From assembly GCA_035601195.1 (NCBI GenBank), contig DATNOU010000095.1:5929-69928 (forward strand): 64,000 nt of DNA, in the 5' to 3' direction. The position numbers and the translations under genes are program-made. This DNA comes from JAIBJP01 sp035601195. GTDB taxonomy: Bacteria; Actinomycetota; Thermoleophilia; Gaiellales; Gaiellaceae. The notes below the pieces were generated by a model, which saw nothing but the letters and a program-made list of their open reading frames with translations, was not told the origin of the DNA and made no database searches. Positions 33,649-41,941 of this stretch are shown here, in pieces (the first letter of the stretch is position 1; the number at the start of each line of letters is the position of its first letter).

Positions 33649-34986
33649 ATGAACAAGGCCAGACAGGCAACCAGCGACAGATGGACGACTGACGGACGCC
33701 GGGCGACGGTCGAGGTCGGGGACGTCCTTCCCGGCGAGGCGGCGACCCTCCGGGCGGCTCACGAGACACTGCGCGGCGAGCGCCGGGGCCTCCGCGGGCT
33801 CTGGCCCTTCCTCGGGCCCGCGTTCGTCGCCGCAGTTGCGTACATCGATCCGGGCAACTTCGCCACGAACATCGCAGGCGGCGCGAAGTACGGGTACCTG
33901 CTCCTCTGGGTGGTGCTCTCGGCCAACCTCATGGCGATGCTCGTGCAGACCCTGTCGGCCAAGCTCGGGATCGCCACAGGCAAGAACCTGCCCGAAACCT
34001 GCCGCGACCATTTCCCCAAGCCAGTGTCCATTGTCCTCTGGCTCCAGGCGGAGGGGATCGCGATGGCAACAGATCTCGCCGAAGTGATCGGCGCTGCGCT
34101 GGGCCTCCACCTCCTCTTCGGAATGCCTCTCTTCCTCGCGGGCCTGCTGGCCGGCGCAGGGGCGTTCGGGATCCTTGCGCTCCAGCGCTACGGATTCCGC
34201 CGGCTCGAGGCCGCAGTCGCCTCCCTTGTCGGCGTCATCGTCGTGTCGTTTGCGCTCGAAGTGCTTATCGCGAAACCGGACGGCAAGGAAGTCGCGAAGC
34301 ATCTTGTCCTTCCCAGGTTCGAGGGGACGGAGTCCGTGCTGCTCGCCGTCGGAATCCTCGGCGCCACGGTCATGCCGCACGTCGTCTATCTGCACTCCGC
34401 CCTGACGCAGAACCGCATCGAAGGCCGTGACGAGGAGGAAAAAAAGAAGATCCAGCGGTTCGAGCGAATCGACGTGATCATCGCGATGACGATCGCCGGG
34501 CTCGTGAACATCTCGATGCTGGCGATCGCGGCGGCTGTGTTCTTTGGCATCGGCATCGAGTCGATCGAGGATGCCTACGCGAACTTCGAGCTCGAGCTGG
34601 GCTCCGGGGCGGCCATCCTCTTCGGAATCGCGCTGCTCGCCTCAGGCTTCTCCTCTTCGTCCGTCGGGACGATGGCCGGGCAAGTGGTCATGCAGGGCTT
34701 CATCAACCGCCGGATCCCGCTGTTTCTGCGGCGCGCGATCACGCTTACCCCGGCGCTCGTGATTCTCGGCATCGGGGTCGATCCGAGCCGCTCGCTCGTC
34801 ATCAGTCAGGTCGTCCTCTCCTTTGGGATCCCGTTCGCGCTCGTCCCGCTGGTGATCTTCACGAGCCGGCGCAATTTGATGGGGTCGCTCGTGAACACGC
34901 GCCTGACCACGGGCGCAGCGTGCGGGGTCGCGACGCTCATCATCCTCCTGAACCTCTTTCTCCTCTACGAGACCTTCGTCGGCTAG
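33649..34986 (+). CDS. mntH: Nramp-family divalent metal transporter
   Basis: A 445-residue membrane protein with eleven or so transmembrane segments. The metal-binding motif of TM1 is present as YIDPGNFATN, and TM6 has the MPH motif in GATVMPHVVYLHS. These bind Mn2+ or Fe2+ and drive proton-coupled uptake. An N-terminal cytoplasmic extension of about 45 residues precedes the first helix. The ATG at 33649 is used; the ribosome site is weak. It is followed by a peroxiredoxin-like gene, a sensible partner in metal and oxidant defence. Confidence 0.93.
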   Translation: MNKARQATSDRWTTDGRRATVEVGDVLPGEAATLRAAHETLRGERRGLRGLWPFLGPAFVAAVAYIDPGNFATNIAGGAKYGYLLLWVVLSANLMAMLVQTLSAKLGIATGKNLPETCRDHFPKPVSIVLWLQAEGIAMATDLAEVIGAALGLHLLFGMPLFLAGLLAGAGAFGILALQRYGFRRLEAAVASLVGVIVVSFALEVLIAKPDGKEVAKHLVLPRFEGTESVLLAVGILGATVMPHVVYLHSALTQNRIEGRDEEEKKKIQRFERIDVIIAMTIAGLVNISMLAIAAAVFFGIGIESIEDAYANFELELGSGAAILFGIALLASGFSSSSVGTMAGQVVMQGFINRRIPLFLRRAITLTPALVILGIGVDPSRSLVISQVVLSFGIPFALVPLVIFTSRRNLMGSLVNTRLTTGAACGVATLIILLNLFLLYETFVG

Positions 34987-35033
34987 CGCTCGGGGATAGC
35001 GTTCACCTCGACCGGCCTAGCAAAGGGGAGACG

Positions 35034-35819
35034 ATGAGAGACGACCTTGTAGTCGGGAACGAGTTCCCCGACATCAGCCTGCCCGAGCACACGGGCAAGG
35101 AGCTTTCGCTTGAGGTGATCGCGCCACAGCAGCCGCTCGTACTCGCGTTCGTGCGCGGTTGGTGGTGCCCGAAGGAGCAGATCCGGCTCAGGAAGCTCGT
35201 CGACGCCCAGGACGAGCTCCAGCGGGAGTACGGGCGCATCGCCGCGGTGACCGTCGACGAGCCCTACGTCAACGGAGCTTTTCGCGCCGGCATCGGCGCC
35301 GACTTCCCGTTTCTCTCGGACGAGGAGCGGCGGATCGCCGGTGAGCTCGATCTGCTGGAGCTGACGGACGAGCTGCACCGGCCGTTTCTCCCGTATACGT
35401 TCGTCCTGGACTCCAACCGCATCATCCGCAACATCTGGTGCGGATTCTGGTACTGGGGTAACCCGACGATCGAAGAGCTCCGGCTCGCTCTCCGCGAGAT
35501 CACTCGCGCGGAACAGCCAACTTACGACCCGCAGCGTGTCTGGGCTGCGGGTGGCGCCGCCCCGGCGGACGCCGGGATCGAAGGCGAGGTCGTCTGGATC
35601 CGGGAGAACAGCCAGGGGCAGGAGCTCTGGCGGGGAGTGCACGAGGGTGAGGTGCCGGAGGTCGGCGACGAGCTCGGCCGCTCGATGGTGGACGGCCGTC
35701 CCTGGGTCGTGCGGGCAATCGAGCGCAAGGACGGCCGGGTGGGCATCCACCTCAGCAAGGAAGGGAAGAGCAGCGCCGATCCCCACGAGGTCGGCCACCA
35801 CATCACCGTGCCGCGCTAG
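35034..35819 (+). CDS. AhpC/TSA-like redoxin protein with C-terminal extension
   Basis: The 261-residue protein starts at an ATG (35034) after AAAGGGGAG. Residues 1-165 are a thioredoxin-fold redoxin (VGNEFPDISLPEHTGKEL, then FVRGWWCPKEQ with C45 as peroxidatic-type cysteine). The usual Thr/Pro before the cysteine is replaced by GWW. The C-terminal 90 residues (IEGEVVWIRENSQGQELWRG onwards) form an extra domain I do not recognise. The last ten codons or so are duplicated with the adjoining palindromes at 38.2 kb. Confidence 0.85.
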   Translation: MRDDLVVGNEFPDISLPEHTGKELSLEVIAPQQPLVLAFVRGWWCPKEQIRLRKLVDAQDELQREYGRIAAVTVDEPYVNGAFRAGIGADFPFLSDEERRIAGELDLLELTDELHRPFLPYTFVLDSNRIIRNIWCGFWYWGNPTIEELRLALREITRAEQPTYDPQRVWAAGGAAPADAGIEGEVVWIRENSQGQELWRGVHEGEVPEVGDELGRSMVDGRPWVVRAIERKDGRVGIHLSKEGKSSADPHEVGHHITVPR

Positions 35820-35893
35820 TCGCTTTTGGACCTGCCCGGGGTCTGACCCCGGGCAGGTCCGATATGGACACCGGGGTCTGACCCCGGTGTCCC
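35789..35893 (+). repeat. 105-bp direct repeat, copy A (redoxin 3' end plus two palindromes)
   Basis: The repeat spans the last codons of the redoxin gene, its TAG, and two perfect palindromes: 35828-35860 (16-bp arms GGACCTGCCCGGGGTC around a single T) and 35866-35892 (13-bp arms GGACACCGGGGTC around a T). Both share the core GGGGTCTGACCCC, which is the complement of the RAYT-linked palindrome. The pair separated by GATAT looks like a bacterial interspersed mosaic element. Copy B is at 38177. Confidence 0.85.
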
Positions 35894-35909
35894 GACTCGG
35901 CTGACGCCG

Positions 35910-37124
35910 TCAGGCGACCAGAAGGCCCGTGGCGTACATCACGGCGATCCCGGTCAGGAAACCGCCGATGACGTACCCGGAGGCAAGACCGCCCGGCGCT
36001 CGGCGAGCGACGAAGCGACCGACCTCGACGATGACCTCGAAGGCGGCGCCTGCACCCGCGGCGAAGAAGAGCACACCGAGGAAGTCGTCGGTGAGGAACC
36101 CGCCGACCCACGCGCCGACGATTGCGGGCCCGCCCGCTACGAGCGCGAGCAGCGCGAGCCGGCCGATGCTTGCTTTCTTCTCCTCGGCCGCTGGAGCGGC
36201 GATTCCGAGCCCCTCGGTGATGTTGTGGACCATGAAGCCGACGACCAGGAAGGTTCCCAAAGTGAGCTCCCCCAGTGCGAAGGACGAGCCGATCGCAAGC
36301 CCTTCGCCGAGGTTGTGAAGCCCGATCCCGACTGCGACGAGCGTCGCAAGTGCGAGGCCCCCGAGCTCGGTGTTGCGGCGCGCCCCTCCTCCTGCGCCAA
36401 GCCGCTGGGCGAGGAACGTGAGGGCAAGGTAGCTGGTCGCCACGCCGATCAGGACGAGACCAGGACCGCCTAGGGCTCCAGGGAGTGCCGCCTGGCGCTG
36501 GAGTGCCTCGGCGAGCGCCTCGAGGGCAAGGAAGGCGAGCAGGCCCCCCGTTAGGGCCATGAAAGCGGCCAGCCACTGCGGAGCCGCGCGCCGGAGGGAC
36601 GGCAGCCACAGGAGCCCGAGCGCCACCGGAACGATGCCGACGAGGAAGCCGACGAGTGCGTAACCGAAGAAGCCCTTCGGCGAGGCGCTGGGCGTCTCGA
36701 CCGCGGCTGCGATCTCCTCCGTCGTCTCGATTCCGGTCGAGCTCGTCACACCGACCGCGATGGGATCCTCCTCGACCCAGTCGAAGGGGATGACGATCGT
36801 CGCGGAGCGAAGCCGCTCGAGCCGCTGCGGGCCATCGACCGAGAAGGGAACGATCGCGTCGTCGACCGAGACCAAGGCGATCGTAAGGTCGTCACGCTGA
36901 GGGTTCGTGACTCGGATCCTGATCTCGCCGGGCTGGAACTCGACCCGGCGGATCTTGAACTCGTCGACCGGCGGCGGGTTGCGCCCGAGCAGCCCCAGAA
37001 CGGAATCGCCGGCGGCTGCGAAGACCGAGACTGCACCGACGAGCAGAAGGATCGGAACCAACGCCCAGAGGCGCCAGCCGAGATCGCCCGCCCTACGCTT
37101 CTCCGCCGCCGAGCTCGACTCCAT
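35910..37124 (-). CDS. ZIP-family metal transporter with N-terminal extracytoplasmic domain
   Basis: A 404-residue protein. After an N-terminal membrane segment comes a soluble domain of about 120 residues (VEFQPGEIRIRVTNPQRDDL), which has a cupredoxin-like strand pattern. Seven or eight membrane segments follow with the ZIP metal-binding motifs GLHNLGEGLAIG and FMVHNITEGLGIA. ZIP proteins move Zn2+ or Fe2+ into the cytoplasm. The start overlaps the stop of the multicopper oxidase gene (TGATG), so the two form an operon. Confidence 0.88.
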   Translation of the reverse strand: MESSSAAEKRRAGDLGWRLWALVPILLLVGAVSVFAAAGDSVLGLLGRNPPPVDEFKIRRVEFQPGEIRIRVTNPQRDDLTIALVSVDDAIVPFSVDGPQRLERLRSATIVIPFDWVEEDPIAVGVTSSTGIETTEEIAAAVETPSASPKGFFGYALVGFLVGIVPVALGLLWLPSLRRAAPQWLAAFMALTGGLLAFLALEALAEALQRQAALPGALGGPGLVLIGVATSYLALTFLAQRLGAGGGARRNTELGGLALATLVAVGIGLHNLGEGLAIGSSFALGELTLGTFLVVGFMVHNITEGLGIAAPAAEEKKASIGRLALLALVAGGPAIVGAWVGGFLTDDFLGVLFFAAGAGAAFEVIVEVGRFVARRAPGGLASGYVIGGFLTGIAVMYATGLLVA

Positions 37125-38125
37125 CAGTCGACGACGTCGAAGAAGCCCATCCAGCCCAGCTCCGCGAACTCGGATTGGTGTGCGTGAAACATGAACTTCC
37201 CGGTGTTTGAGAAGTCGATCTCGAGGATGCAGCGCTCGCCCTGGCAGAGCATGACGGTGTCCGTGTACTCGAACTGCTCGGTCGAGCCGGTGCGGTAAAG
37301 CCGGAAGAACTCGCCGTGCAGGTGCAAAGAGTTGATGAGGTCGAACTCCGTCAGGTTGGCGAGGTAGATCCGCACGGTCTGCGAGCGGCTGACCCTGATC
37401 GGATACTTCGCGTAGTAGAACGTGAGCCCGTTGACGGTGTAGAAGTTGTTGTTCCCGTCACCGTCGGTGTCGTAGCCGTTCATCACCATGACGAGCTCCT
37501 GGGCGGGCGGGCGAGGCTTTTGGGGATCGACGATGAAGGCGCCGTAGAGGCCCTTGTGAATGTGCTTCTTGAGCGGTGTCGCGTGGCAGTGGTAAAGGTG
37601 CATCCCGTAGGGGCGAGCGGGAAACTCGTACGCGAAGCTTTCGTCCGGCTCGACCACTTCGAAGACGCCGTCCATGTTTGCCGGGTGAATCCCGTGAAAA
37701 TGGATCGTGTGCGGGTGCGAGCCGGCGTTCACCAAGTGGACGCGCAGAAGGTCGTCCTCGGTCGCCCGGATGATCGGCCCCGGAACGGTGCCGTTGTACG
37801 TCCACGCGTTGAACGTCACTCCCTTGGCGACCTCGATCTGCTTGTCGGATGCGACAAGGGTGTATTCGCGCACGCGGCCCGGCTCGTGCGGCAAGGCCTG
37901 TGCCGGGAAAAGAAGTTCGTCGAGGTCGTGGGGTCCACCCGGCGCTGGCGCGGCGTCGCCAATCATCGCGGCATGCCCGCTGGCGGCATGCTCATGCCCG
38001 AGATGCGTCGCCTCCCGGTTGCTGGCCAGGAGGGGTGAGGACGCGAGGCTGCACAGGGGCCCAACCGTCACGATCGGCGCGGCTCCGGCTAGGAGCCGAC
38101 GGCGAGTGAATTTTGAATTAGACAC
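37124..38125 (-). CDS. Multicopper oxidase, two-domain (nitrite reductase-like), Tat-exported
   Basis: A 333-residue protein with a twin-arginine signal (FTRRRLLAGAAPIVTVG). Copper ligands are visible: TIHFHGIHPANMDG in domain 1, a type 1 site in LYHCHATPLKKHIHKGLYG, NSLHLHGEFFRLY, and FMFHAHQSEFAELGWMG. It may oxidise Cu+, Fe2+ or Mn2+ outside the membrane, or reduce nitrite. Pairing with a ZIP transporter favours metal oxidation coupled to uptake (as Fet3 does with a permease), which is inference. The start is a GTG at 38125 inside a TTAGA/TCTAA inverted repeat. Confidence 0.9.
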   Translation of the reverse strand: MSNSKFTRRRLLAGAAPIVTVGPLCSLASSPLLASNREATHLGHEHAASGHAAMIGDAAPAPGGPHDLDELLFPAQALPHEPGRVREYTLVASDKQIEVAKGVTFNAWTYNGTVPGPIIRATEDDLLRVHLVNAGSHPHTIHFHGIHPANMDGVFEVVEPDESFAYEFPARPYGMHLYHCHATPLKKHIHKGLYGAFIVDPQKPRPPAQELVMVMNGYDTDGDGNNNFYTVNGLTFYYAKYPIRVSRSQTVRIYLANLTEFDLINSLHLHGEFFRLYRTGSTEQFEYTDTVMLCQGERCILEIDFSNTGKFMFHAHQSEFAELGWMGFFDVVD

Positions 38126-38132
38126 ATCTAAA
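38116..38132. promoter_or_regulatory. Inverted repeat over the multicopper oxidase start
   Basis: AATTAGACACATCTAAAT is a near-perfect inverted repeat (arms TTAGA and TCTAA around CACA) that overlaps the GTG start at 38123-38125. It is much richer in A and T than its surroundings. It is a candidate site for a repressor controlling the oxidase-ZIP operon. Confidence 0.4.
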
Positions 38133-38176
38133 TCCTAGTTTCGCTGGTGCGAGACAGCAAGTCGTTGCCCGCAGGC

Positions 38177-38279
38177 GGTCGGCCACCACATCATCGCCGC
38201 GCTAGTCGCTTTCGGACCTGCCCGGGGTCTGACCCCGGGCAGGTCCGATATGGACACCGGGGTCTGACCCCGGTGTCCC
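38177..38279 (+). repeat. 103-bp direct repeat, copy B
   Basis: This copy matches 35789-35893 almost base for base: it has the end of the redoxin reading frame including the TAG, then both palindromes (cores GGGGTCTGACCCC), differing by a two-base deletion and a few changes. The first part has no role here, since the rest of the redoxin gene is absent. It ends three bases before the stop of the M20 hydrolase. Confidence 0.85.
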
Positions 38280-38281
38280 TT

Positions 38282-39520
38282 TTAGCCGGCGAGCTTCTCG
38301 ATCGTCTTCGACGCGAGGCGGTCGAGTGCCTGGACGGCAAGCTCGAGGTGCTCCGGCTTCGTGTCCTCGAGCTTCGTGTGCGAGAGGCCGCGGAGGCTCT
38401 GGACGAAGAGCATGACCGTGGGGACGCCCGCGCGGGAAACCTCGGCCGCATCGTGTAGAGGGCCGCTCGGAAGGCGGTGCGACTGCCCGGCGACCTCGTT
38501 GACGGCCTCGTCGGCCAACGCGATTAGCTCCTCGTCGAAGAGGATCGGCTCGATCGCCCAGACCCGCTCCCATTCGACGTCGACGTCCTCCTCGTTTGCG
38601 AACCGCCGGCTCGCGTCGTTTGCCTCGGCGAGCATGGAAGCGAGCTTCCCGGCGTCCAGATGGCGTTGGTCGAGGAGCACAGTGCAGGTCTCGACCACCG
38701 AGGTGACGATGCCGGGCTTCGTGACGCAGCTTCCCACCGTGCAGACCGCTCCATCGCCCGTTCGTTTGGCGATCTCGCGGATCTCGAGCGCGAGTTTGGC
38801 AGCGCCGCCGAGGGCGTCTCGTCGCTTGTCCATCGGGGTCGAGCCGGCGTGGGCCGCCTGGCCGCGGAACGTGATCTGGTGGCGTTCCACGCCGAACGTG
38901 CCCAGCACGACACCCAGCGGGAGGTCGAGTGCCTCCAGCACCGGGCCTTGTTCGATGTGGAGCTCGAGATAGGCGGCCGCGCCGTGGAGGCGGCTGCGCG
39001 CCTCGAGCGCGCGGTCGAGGTCGACGCCATGCGCAGCGAGCACCTCGGGAAGCGCCTGGCCGCCTGCGTCCCGGCGCGAACGCAGCTCGTCCTGGTCGAC
39101 CATGGAGCCCGCGGCTGCGCTCGACCCGAAGAGGCTCCGGCCGAAACGAGCGCCCTCCTCGTCGGCCCAGTTGACCAGGCGTACGGTGACGGGCGGCTCC
39201 CCCTCCTCCGCGATTCGTCGCAGGACCTCTGCGCCGGCGACGACGTTGAGCGCGCCGTCGAGCCAGCCGCCGTTGGGCACGGAGTCGATGTGGCCGCCGA
39301 TGAGGAGAGCGCGTTCGGAGCTCCCGCGGGCCGTGAACCACTGGTTGCCCGCTTGGTCGATCTCCTCTTCGGCCGCCAGGGGCTCGAGCTTGGACGCCAG
39401 CCATTTCTTGGCCTCGACCCACGTGTCCGTCCAGGCAACGCGCTGTGCGCCCTCCTCGTTGCCCGTCAGCTCTCGGAGCTCGCGTAGCTCTGCCACCGTG
39501 CGGCCTGGGTCAAGCGCCAC
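38282..39520 (-). CDS. M20-family Zn hydrolase (N-carbamoyl amino acid/allantoate amidohydrolase)
   Basis: A 412-residue protein. The metal ligands of the AmaB/AllC branch are present: GGHIDSVPNGGWLDGALNV, NWADEEGARFGRSLFGS, and LELHIEQGPVLE, plus the dimerisation-domain motif FRGQAAHAGSTPMDKRRDA. It hydrolyses N-carbamoyl-L-amino acids, allantoate or ureidoglycolate. The GTG at 39520 starts at the conserved N-terminus (TVAELRELRELTG); upstream in-frame codons run into the opposite small gene and are rejected. Confidence 0.9.
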   Translation of the reverse strand: MALDPGRTVAELRELRELTGNEEGAQRVAWTDTWVEAKKWLASKLEPLAAEEEIDQAGNQWFTARGSSERALLIGGHIDSVPNGGWLDGALNVVAGAEVLRRIAEEGEPPVTVRLVNWADEEGARFGRSLFGSSAAAGSMVDQDELRSRRDAGGQALPEVLAAHGVDLDRALEARSRLHGAAAYLELHIEQGPVLEALDLPLGVVLGTFGVERHQITFRGQAAHAGSTPMDKRRDALGGAAKLALEIREIAKRTGDGAVCTVGSCVTKPGIVTSVVETCTVLLDQRHLDAGKLASMLAEANDASRRFANEEDVDVEWERVWAIEPILFDEELIALADEAVNEVAGQSHRLPSGPLHDAAEVSRAGVPTVMLFVQSLRGLSHTKLEDTKPEHLELAVQALDRLASKTIEKLAG

Positions 39521-39546
39521 GGCCGAGGAGCTTATAAAGTCGCTGC

Positions 39547-39648
39547 ATGGGACGCGGATCGAGGGCGATTCGACGGTGGAAGAACGACCGCCAGCGCAAG
39601 AAGAAGGAACGCAGCAAGCGCAAGGCGACTGCTCGGCCGGCGAAGTAG
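39547..39648 (+). CDS. 33-residue highly basic small protein
   Basis: An ATG at 39547 opens 33 codons encoding an extremely basic peptide (MGRGSRAIRRWKNDRQRKKK, ending TARPAK) with 16 Arg/Lys. It ends two bases before the start of the VOC gene and is probably cotranscribed with it. Similar tiny Lys/Arg-rich proteins occur in actinobacteria and may bind nucleic acid or ribosomes. The charge pattern and position support it as real, but the function is unknown. Confidence 0.55.
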   Translation: MGRGSRAIRRWKNDRQRKKKERSKRKATARPAK

Positions 39649-39650
39649 CC

Positions 39651-40040
39651 ATGAGTGTCGTCACGGCCGTTCACCTGTACGTCACCGACCTCGATCGCTC
39701 GGTCGACTTCTACTCGCGGCTGCTCGGCTACGGGCCGGCGGCCGCCTATGACGAGGGCGAGAACGCTCATAGCGCTTTCTTCGTGCTCGAGCAGCAGACG
39801 TTCCTCGTGCTGACGTGGGACACGGACCGTGGGAGGGAAGTGGGCGGGGCGGTTCGGCTGGAGCTGGCCGCCGAAGATCTCCAGCGGGAGGTCGACCGGC
39901 TCGAGGCGCACGGAGTCGGAAGCGGGACCATCACCCGAACGCGCTTCGGCACCGAGGTCTATGACCTGACCGACCCGGACGGGCACCTCGTCCGCGTCGG
40001 TCCGGCCTGGACACTGCACGCCATCGAAGGCGCTGTCTAA
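39651..40040 (+). CDS. VOC/glyoxalase-fold protein
   Basis: A 129-residue protein with the paired beta-alpha-beta-beta-beta modules of the vicinal oxygen chelate fold: VVTAVHLYVTDLDRSVDFYS at the start and RTRFGTEVYDLTDPDGHLVR near the end. The metal ligand positions are partly kept (H in VHLYV, E in TEVYD). It may be a glyoxalase, dioxygenase-like or resistance protein. Its TAA at 40038 is followed in the same frame, without a break, by the lipid kinase coding sequence. Confidence 0.85.
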   Translation: MSVVTAVHLYVTDLDRSVDFYSRLLGYGPAAAYDEGENAHSAFFVLEQQTFLVLTWDTDRGREVGGAVRLELAAEDLQREVDRLEAHGVGSGTITRTRFGTEVYDLTDPDGHLVRVGPAWTLHAIEGAV

Positions 40041-40061
40041 GTCTCAGTCTCAGGCTTCCTC

Positions 40062-40940
40062 CTGATCAACCCGCGGTCGGGAGATCAGCGGCCCTCGCCG
40101 GAAGAGCTCGCCGAGGAAGCTCGTCGCCTTGGGGTGGACGTCCACGTCCTCGGCGAGGACGACGACGCGACCGAGGTTGCCCGCCGAGCGGCCGAGTCCG
40201 GAGCGGAATCCCTGGGAATGGCCGGTGGAGACGGCTCGCTCGCGGCCGTCGCGGCGGTCGCCCTCGAGCGCGACCTTCCGTTCGTCTGCATTCCGTTCGG
40301 GACGCGGAACCACTTTGCCCGAGACCTCGGCATCGACAGGGACGACCCGGTCGGAACCCTCGCGGCCTTCCAGGGCCGCGAGCGGCGGATCGACGTCGGC
40401 GCGGTCGGCGAGCGCCTCTCTCTCAACAACGTCTCGCTGGGGCTCTACGCGAGCTTCGTGCACGACCCGGCACGGAAGACACGCAACCGGCTCATGGCCT
40501 TCCTGCGCATGGCTCCCGCGGCCCTCGGGCGAGGCCGGAGCCCCCTGGACGTCTCATTCGAGTTCGAAGGGAGGCGCGAGCGACGCGCGGCCCTGGTCGT
40601 GCTGGTGGCGAACAACGACTACCGCATCGAGACCCTGGCCGACCTCGGCGAGCGCGCCTGCCTCGACGAGAGCCTTCTGCACGCGTATGTGATCGAGGCT
40701 GTCAGCCGCCGCGCGCTGCTCGCACTGCTCGCGCGGGCCGCCGTCGGAAACGTCGGCGAGGCCAAGGGCCTGGTGGAATGGGCCGCGGAGCGCTTCTCCG
40801 TGGAGTCCTCTCGTGCGCGGCTCCACGCCGCGATCGACGGCGAGCCCGTTGTGCTCGAGACTCCGCTTGCGTTCGAGGTCGAGCCGCGCGCGCTACGGGT
40901 CCTGGTGCCGCCGTCCGGTGCGCAGAGCGGCGTGGAGTAG
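40062..40940 (+). CDS. Diacylglycerol/lipid kinase family protein, start codon unclear
   Basis: The protein has the DAGK catalytic domain: LLINPRSGDQRPS (the ATP-binding NPxSG motif), LGMAGGDGSLAAVA (GGDGT-like) and FGTRNHFARDLG. The frame is open from just after the VOC stop at 40040, but there is no ATG, GTG or TTG before the GTG at 40134, which would remove the NPRSG motif. I use the CTG at 40062 as a provisional start. It may be a fusion of VOC and kinase interrupted by one stop. Its end overlaps the PAP2 gene by 48 bases, an apt neighbour for lipid phosphate metabolism. Confidence 0.75.
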   Translation: MINPRSGDQRPSPEELAEEARRLGVDVHVLGEDDDATEVARRAAESGAESLGMAGGDGSLAAVAAVALERDLPFVCIPFGTRNHFARDLGIDRDDPVGTLAAFQGRERRIDVGAVGERLSLNNVSLGLYASFVHDPARKTRNRLMAFLRMAPAALGRGRSPLDVSFEFEGRRERRAALVVLVANNDYRIETLADLGERACLDESLLHAYVIEAVSRRALLALLARAAVGNVGEAKGLVEWAAERFSVESSRARLHAAIDGEPVVLETPLAFEVEPRALRVLVPPSGAQSGVE

Positions 40941-41903
40941 CCACCAGGCTGCGAACGCGTAGGCGCAGCCCACGACGGCGTCGACCAGGTAGTGCTCACC
41001 GGTGTACACGATCGCGAACACGACTCCGAGGACGAGCAGCGCCTGCGAGACGAAGAGCCAGCGTGGGAGCCGGTGCTTGCGGATTACCAGGAGGCCGATG
41101 ACCGGCCAGGCCGCATGGAGAGAGGGCAGTGCTGCCACGATGTTGTAGCTCCCGGGTGCGTCCTTGCGCGCCGCGAGGTCGGTGAGGCCGATGTCGTAGA
41201 GCCCCTGCTTGATCACGTGGTGCACGGGCGGGATGAGCCCGTGGTCAGCCGCTAGCCACGGGGGCGCGGTGGGCGCCAGCACGAACGTGATCTCGCCGAG
41301 GAGCGAGACGATGAGAATCCCGTAGAGGAGATCGGTAAAACCGCGTCCGCGCCAGAAGGCCCAGATGAGGAAGGCGAGCAGCAGCGGGGCGAGAAAATGC
41401 GAGATGTACATCGCGATGGAGAAGACCTCCAGCACCCCTGTCTTGCCGTGATAGAGGTGCTCCTGGAGCCAGATCGTGGGCAGGGAGCCAAGGCTCAGCA
41501 CGCGCTCCGCCTCGATCTGGGGCGTGTAGTGGACTCCAACCCCAAGATCCGGCACGGCGCGAGCGGTCACGATGTACGCGACAAACACAAGCGCGACCGG
41601 TACCCAGTCGCGCAAGAAGCGCCCGCCCCGGTTCGTGTAGAGCGCGAAGGCGAGCATCGCGAGGACGAAACCGACCGGCGAGAGCTTCTTGTGGAGCACG
41701 CCTTGCACGAGCACGAGCCCCGCGAACACCATGAGGAGGAGCGCAGAGCCCTGGCGAAGCCTGAGGGCTCCGGCGTTGCTCGGCTCGTCGAGGGTGACTA
41801 CCAGACCGTCCAACGCGGCGACCATGCGTCGGACCGGCGCCAGCGCGCGGCCCGTTCGCGAGGCGGTCTCCGCGTGCCGATTCGAGGGCGCGTGCGTCGT
41901 CAC
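40893..41903 (-). CDS. PAP2-superfamily membrane phosphatase/inositolphosphotransferase-like
   Basis: A 336-residue protein with six or more membrane segments. The PAP2 phosphatase motifs are visible as NIVAALPSLHAAWPVIG (SxxH) and IVYTGEHYLVDAVVG (HxxxD), with the lysine/arginine motif in RKHRLPRW. The order and spacing resemble the Aur1/Ipt1-like PAP2_3 group. It probably dephosphorylates or transfers a polyprenyl or lipid phosphate at the outer face of the membrane. Confidence 0.87.
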   Translation of the reverse strand: MTTHAPSNRHAETASRTGRALAPVRRMVAALDGLVVTLDEPSNAGALRLRQGSALLLMVFAGLVLVQGVLHKKLSPVGFVLAMLAFALYTNRGGRFLRDWVPVALVFVAYIVTARAVPDLGVGVHYTPQIEAERVLSLGSLPTIWLQEHLYHGKTGVLEVFSIAMYISHFLAPLLLAFLIWAFWRGRGFTDLLYGILIVSLLGEITFVLAPTAPPWLAADHGLIPPVHHVIKQGLYDIGLTDLAARKDAPGSYNIVAALPSLHAAWPVIGLLVIRKHRLPRWLFVSQALLVLGVVFAIVYTGEHYLVDAVVGCAYAFAAWWLLHAALRTGRRHQDP

Positions 41904-41941
41904 CGAGAGAGCATCGGCGGGCAGATCACGCGCCTGAACCC

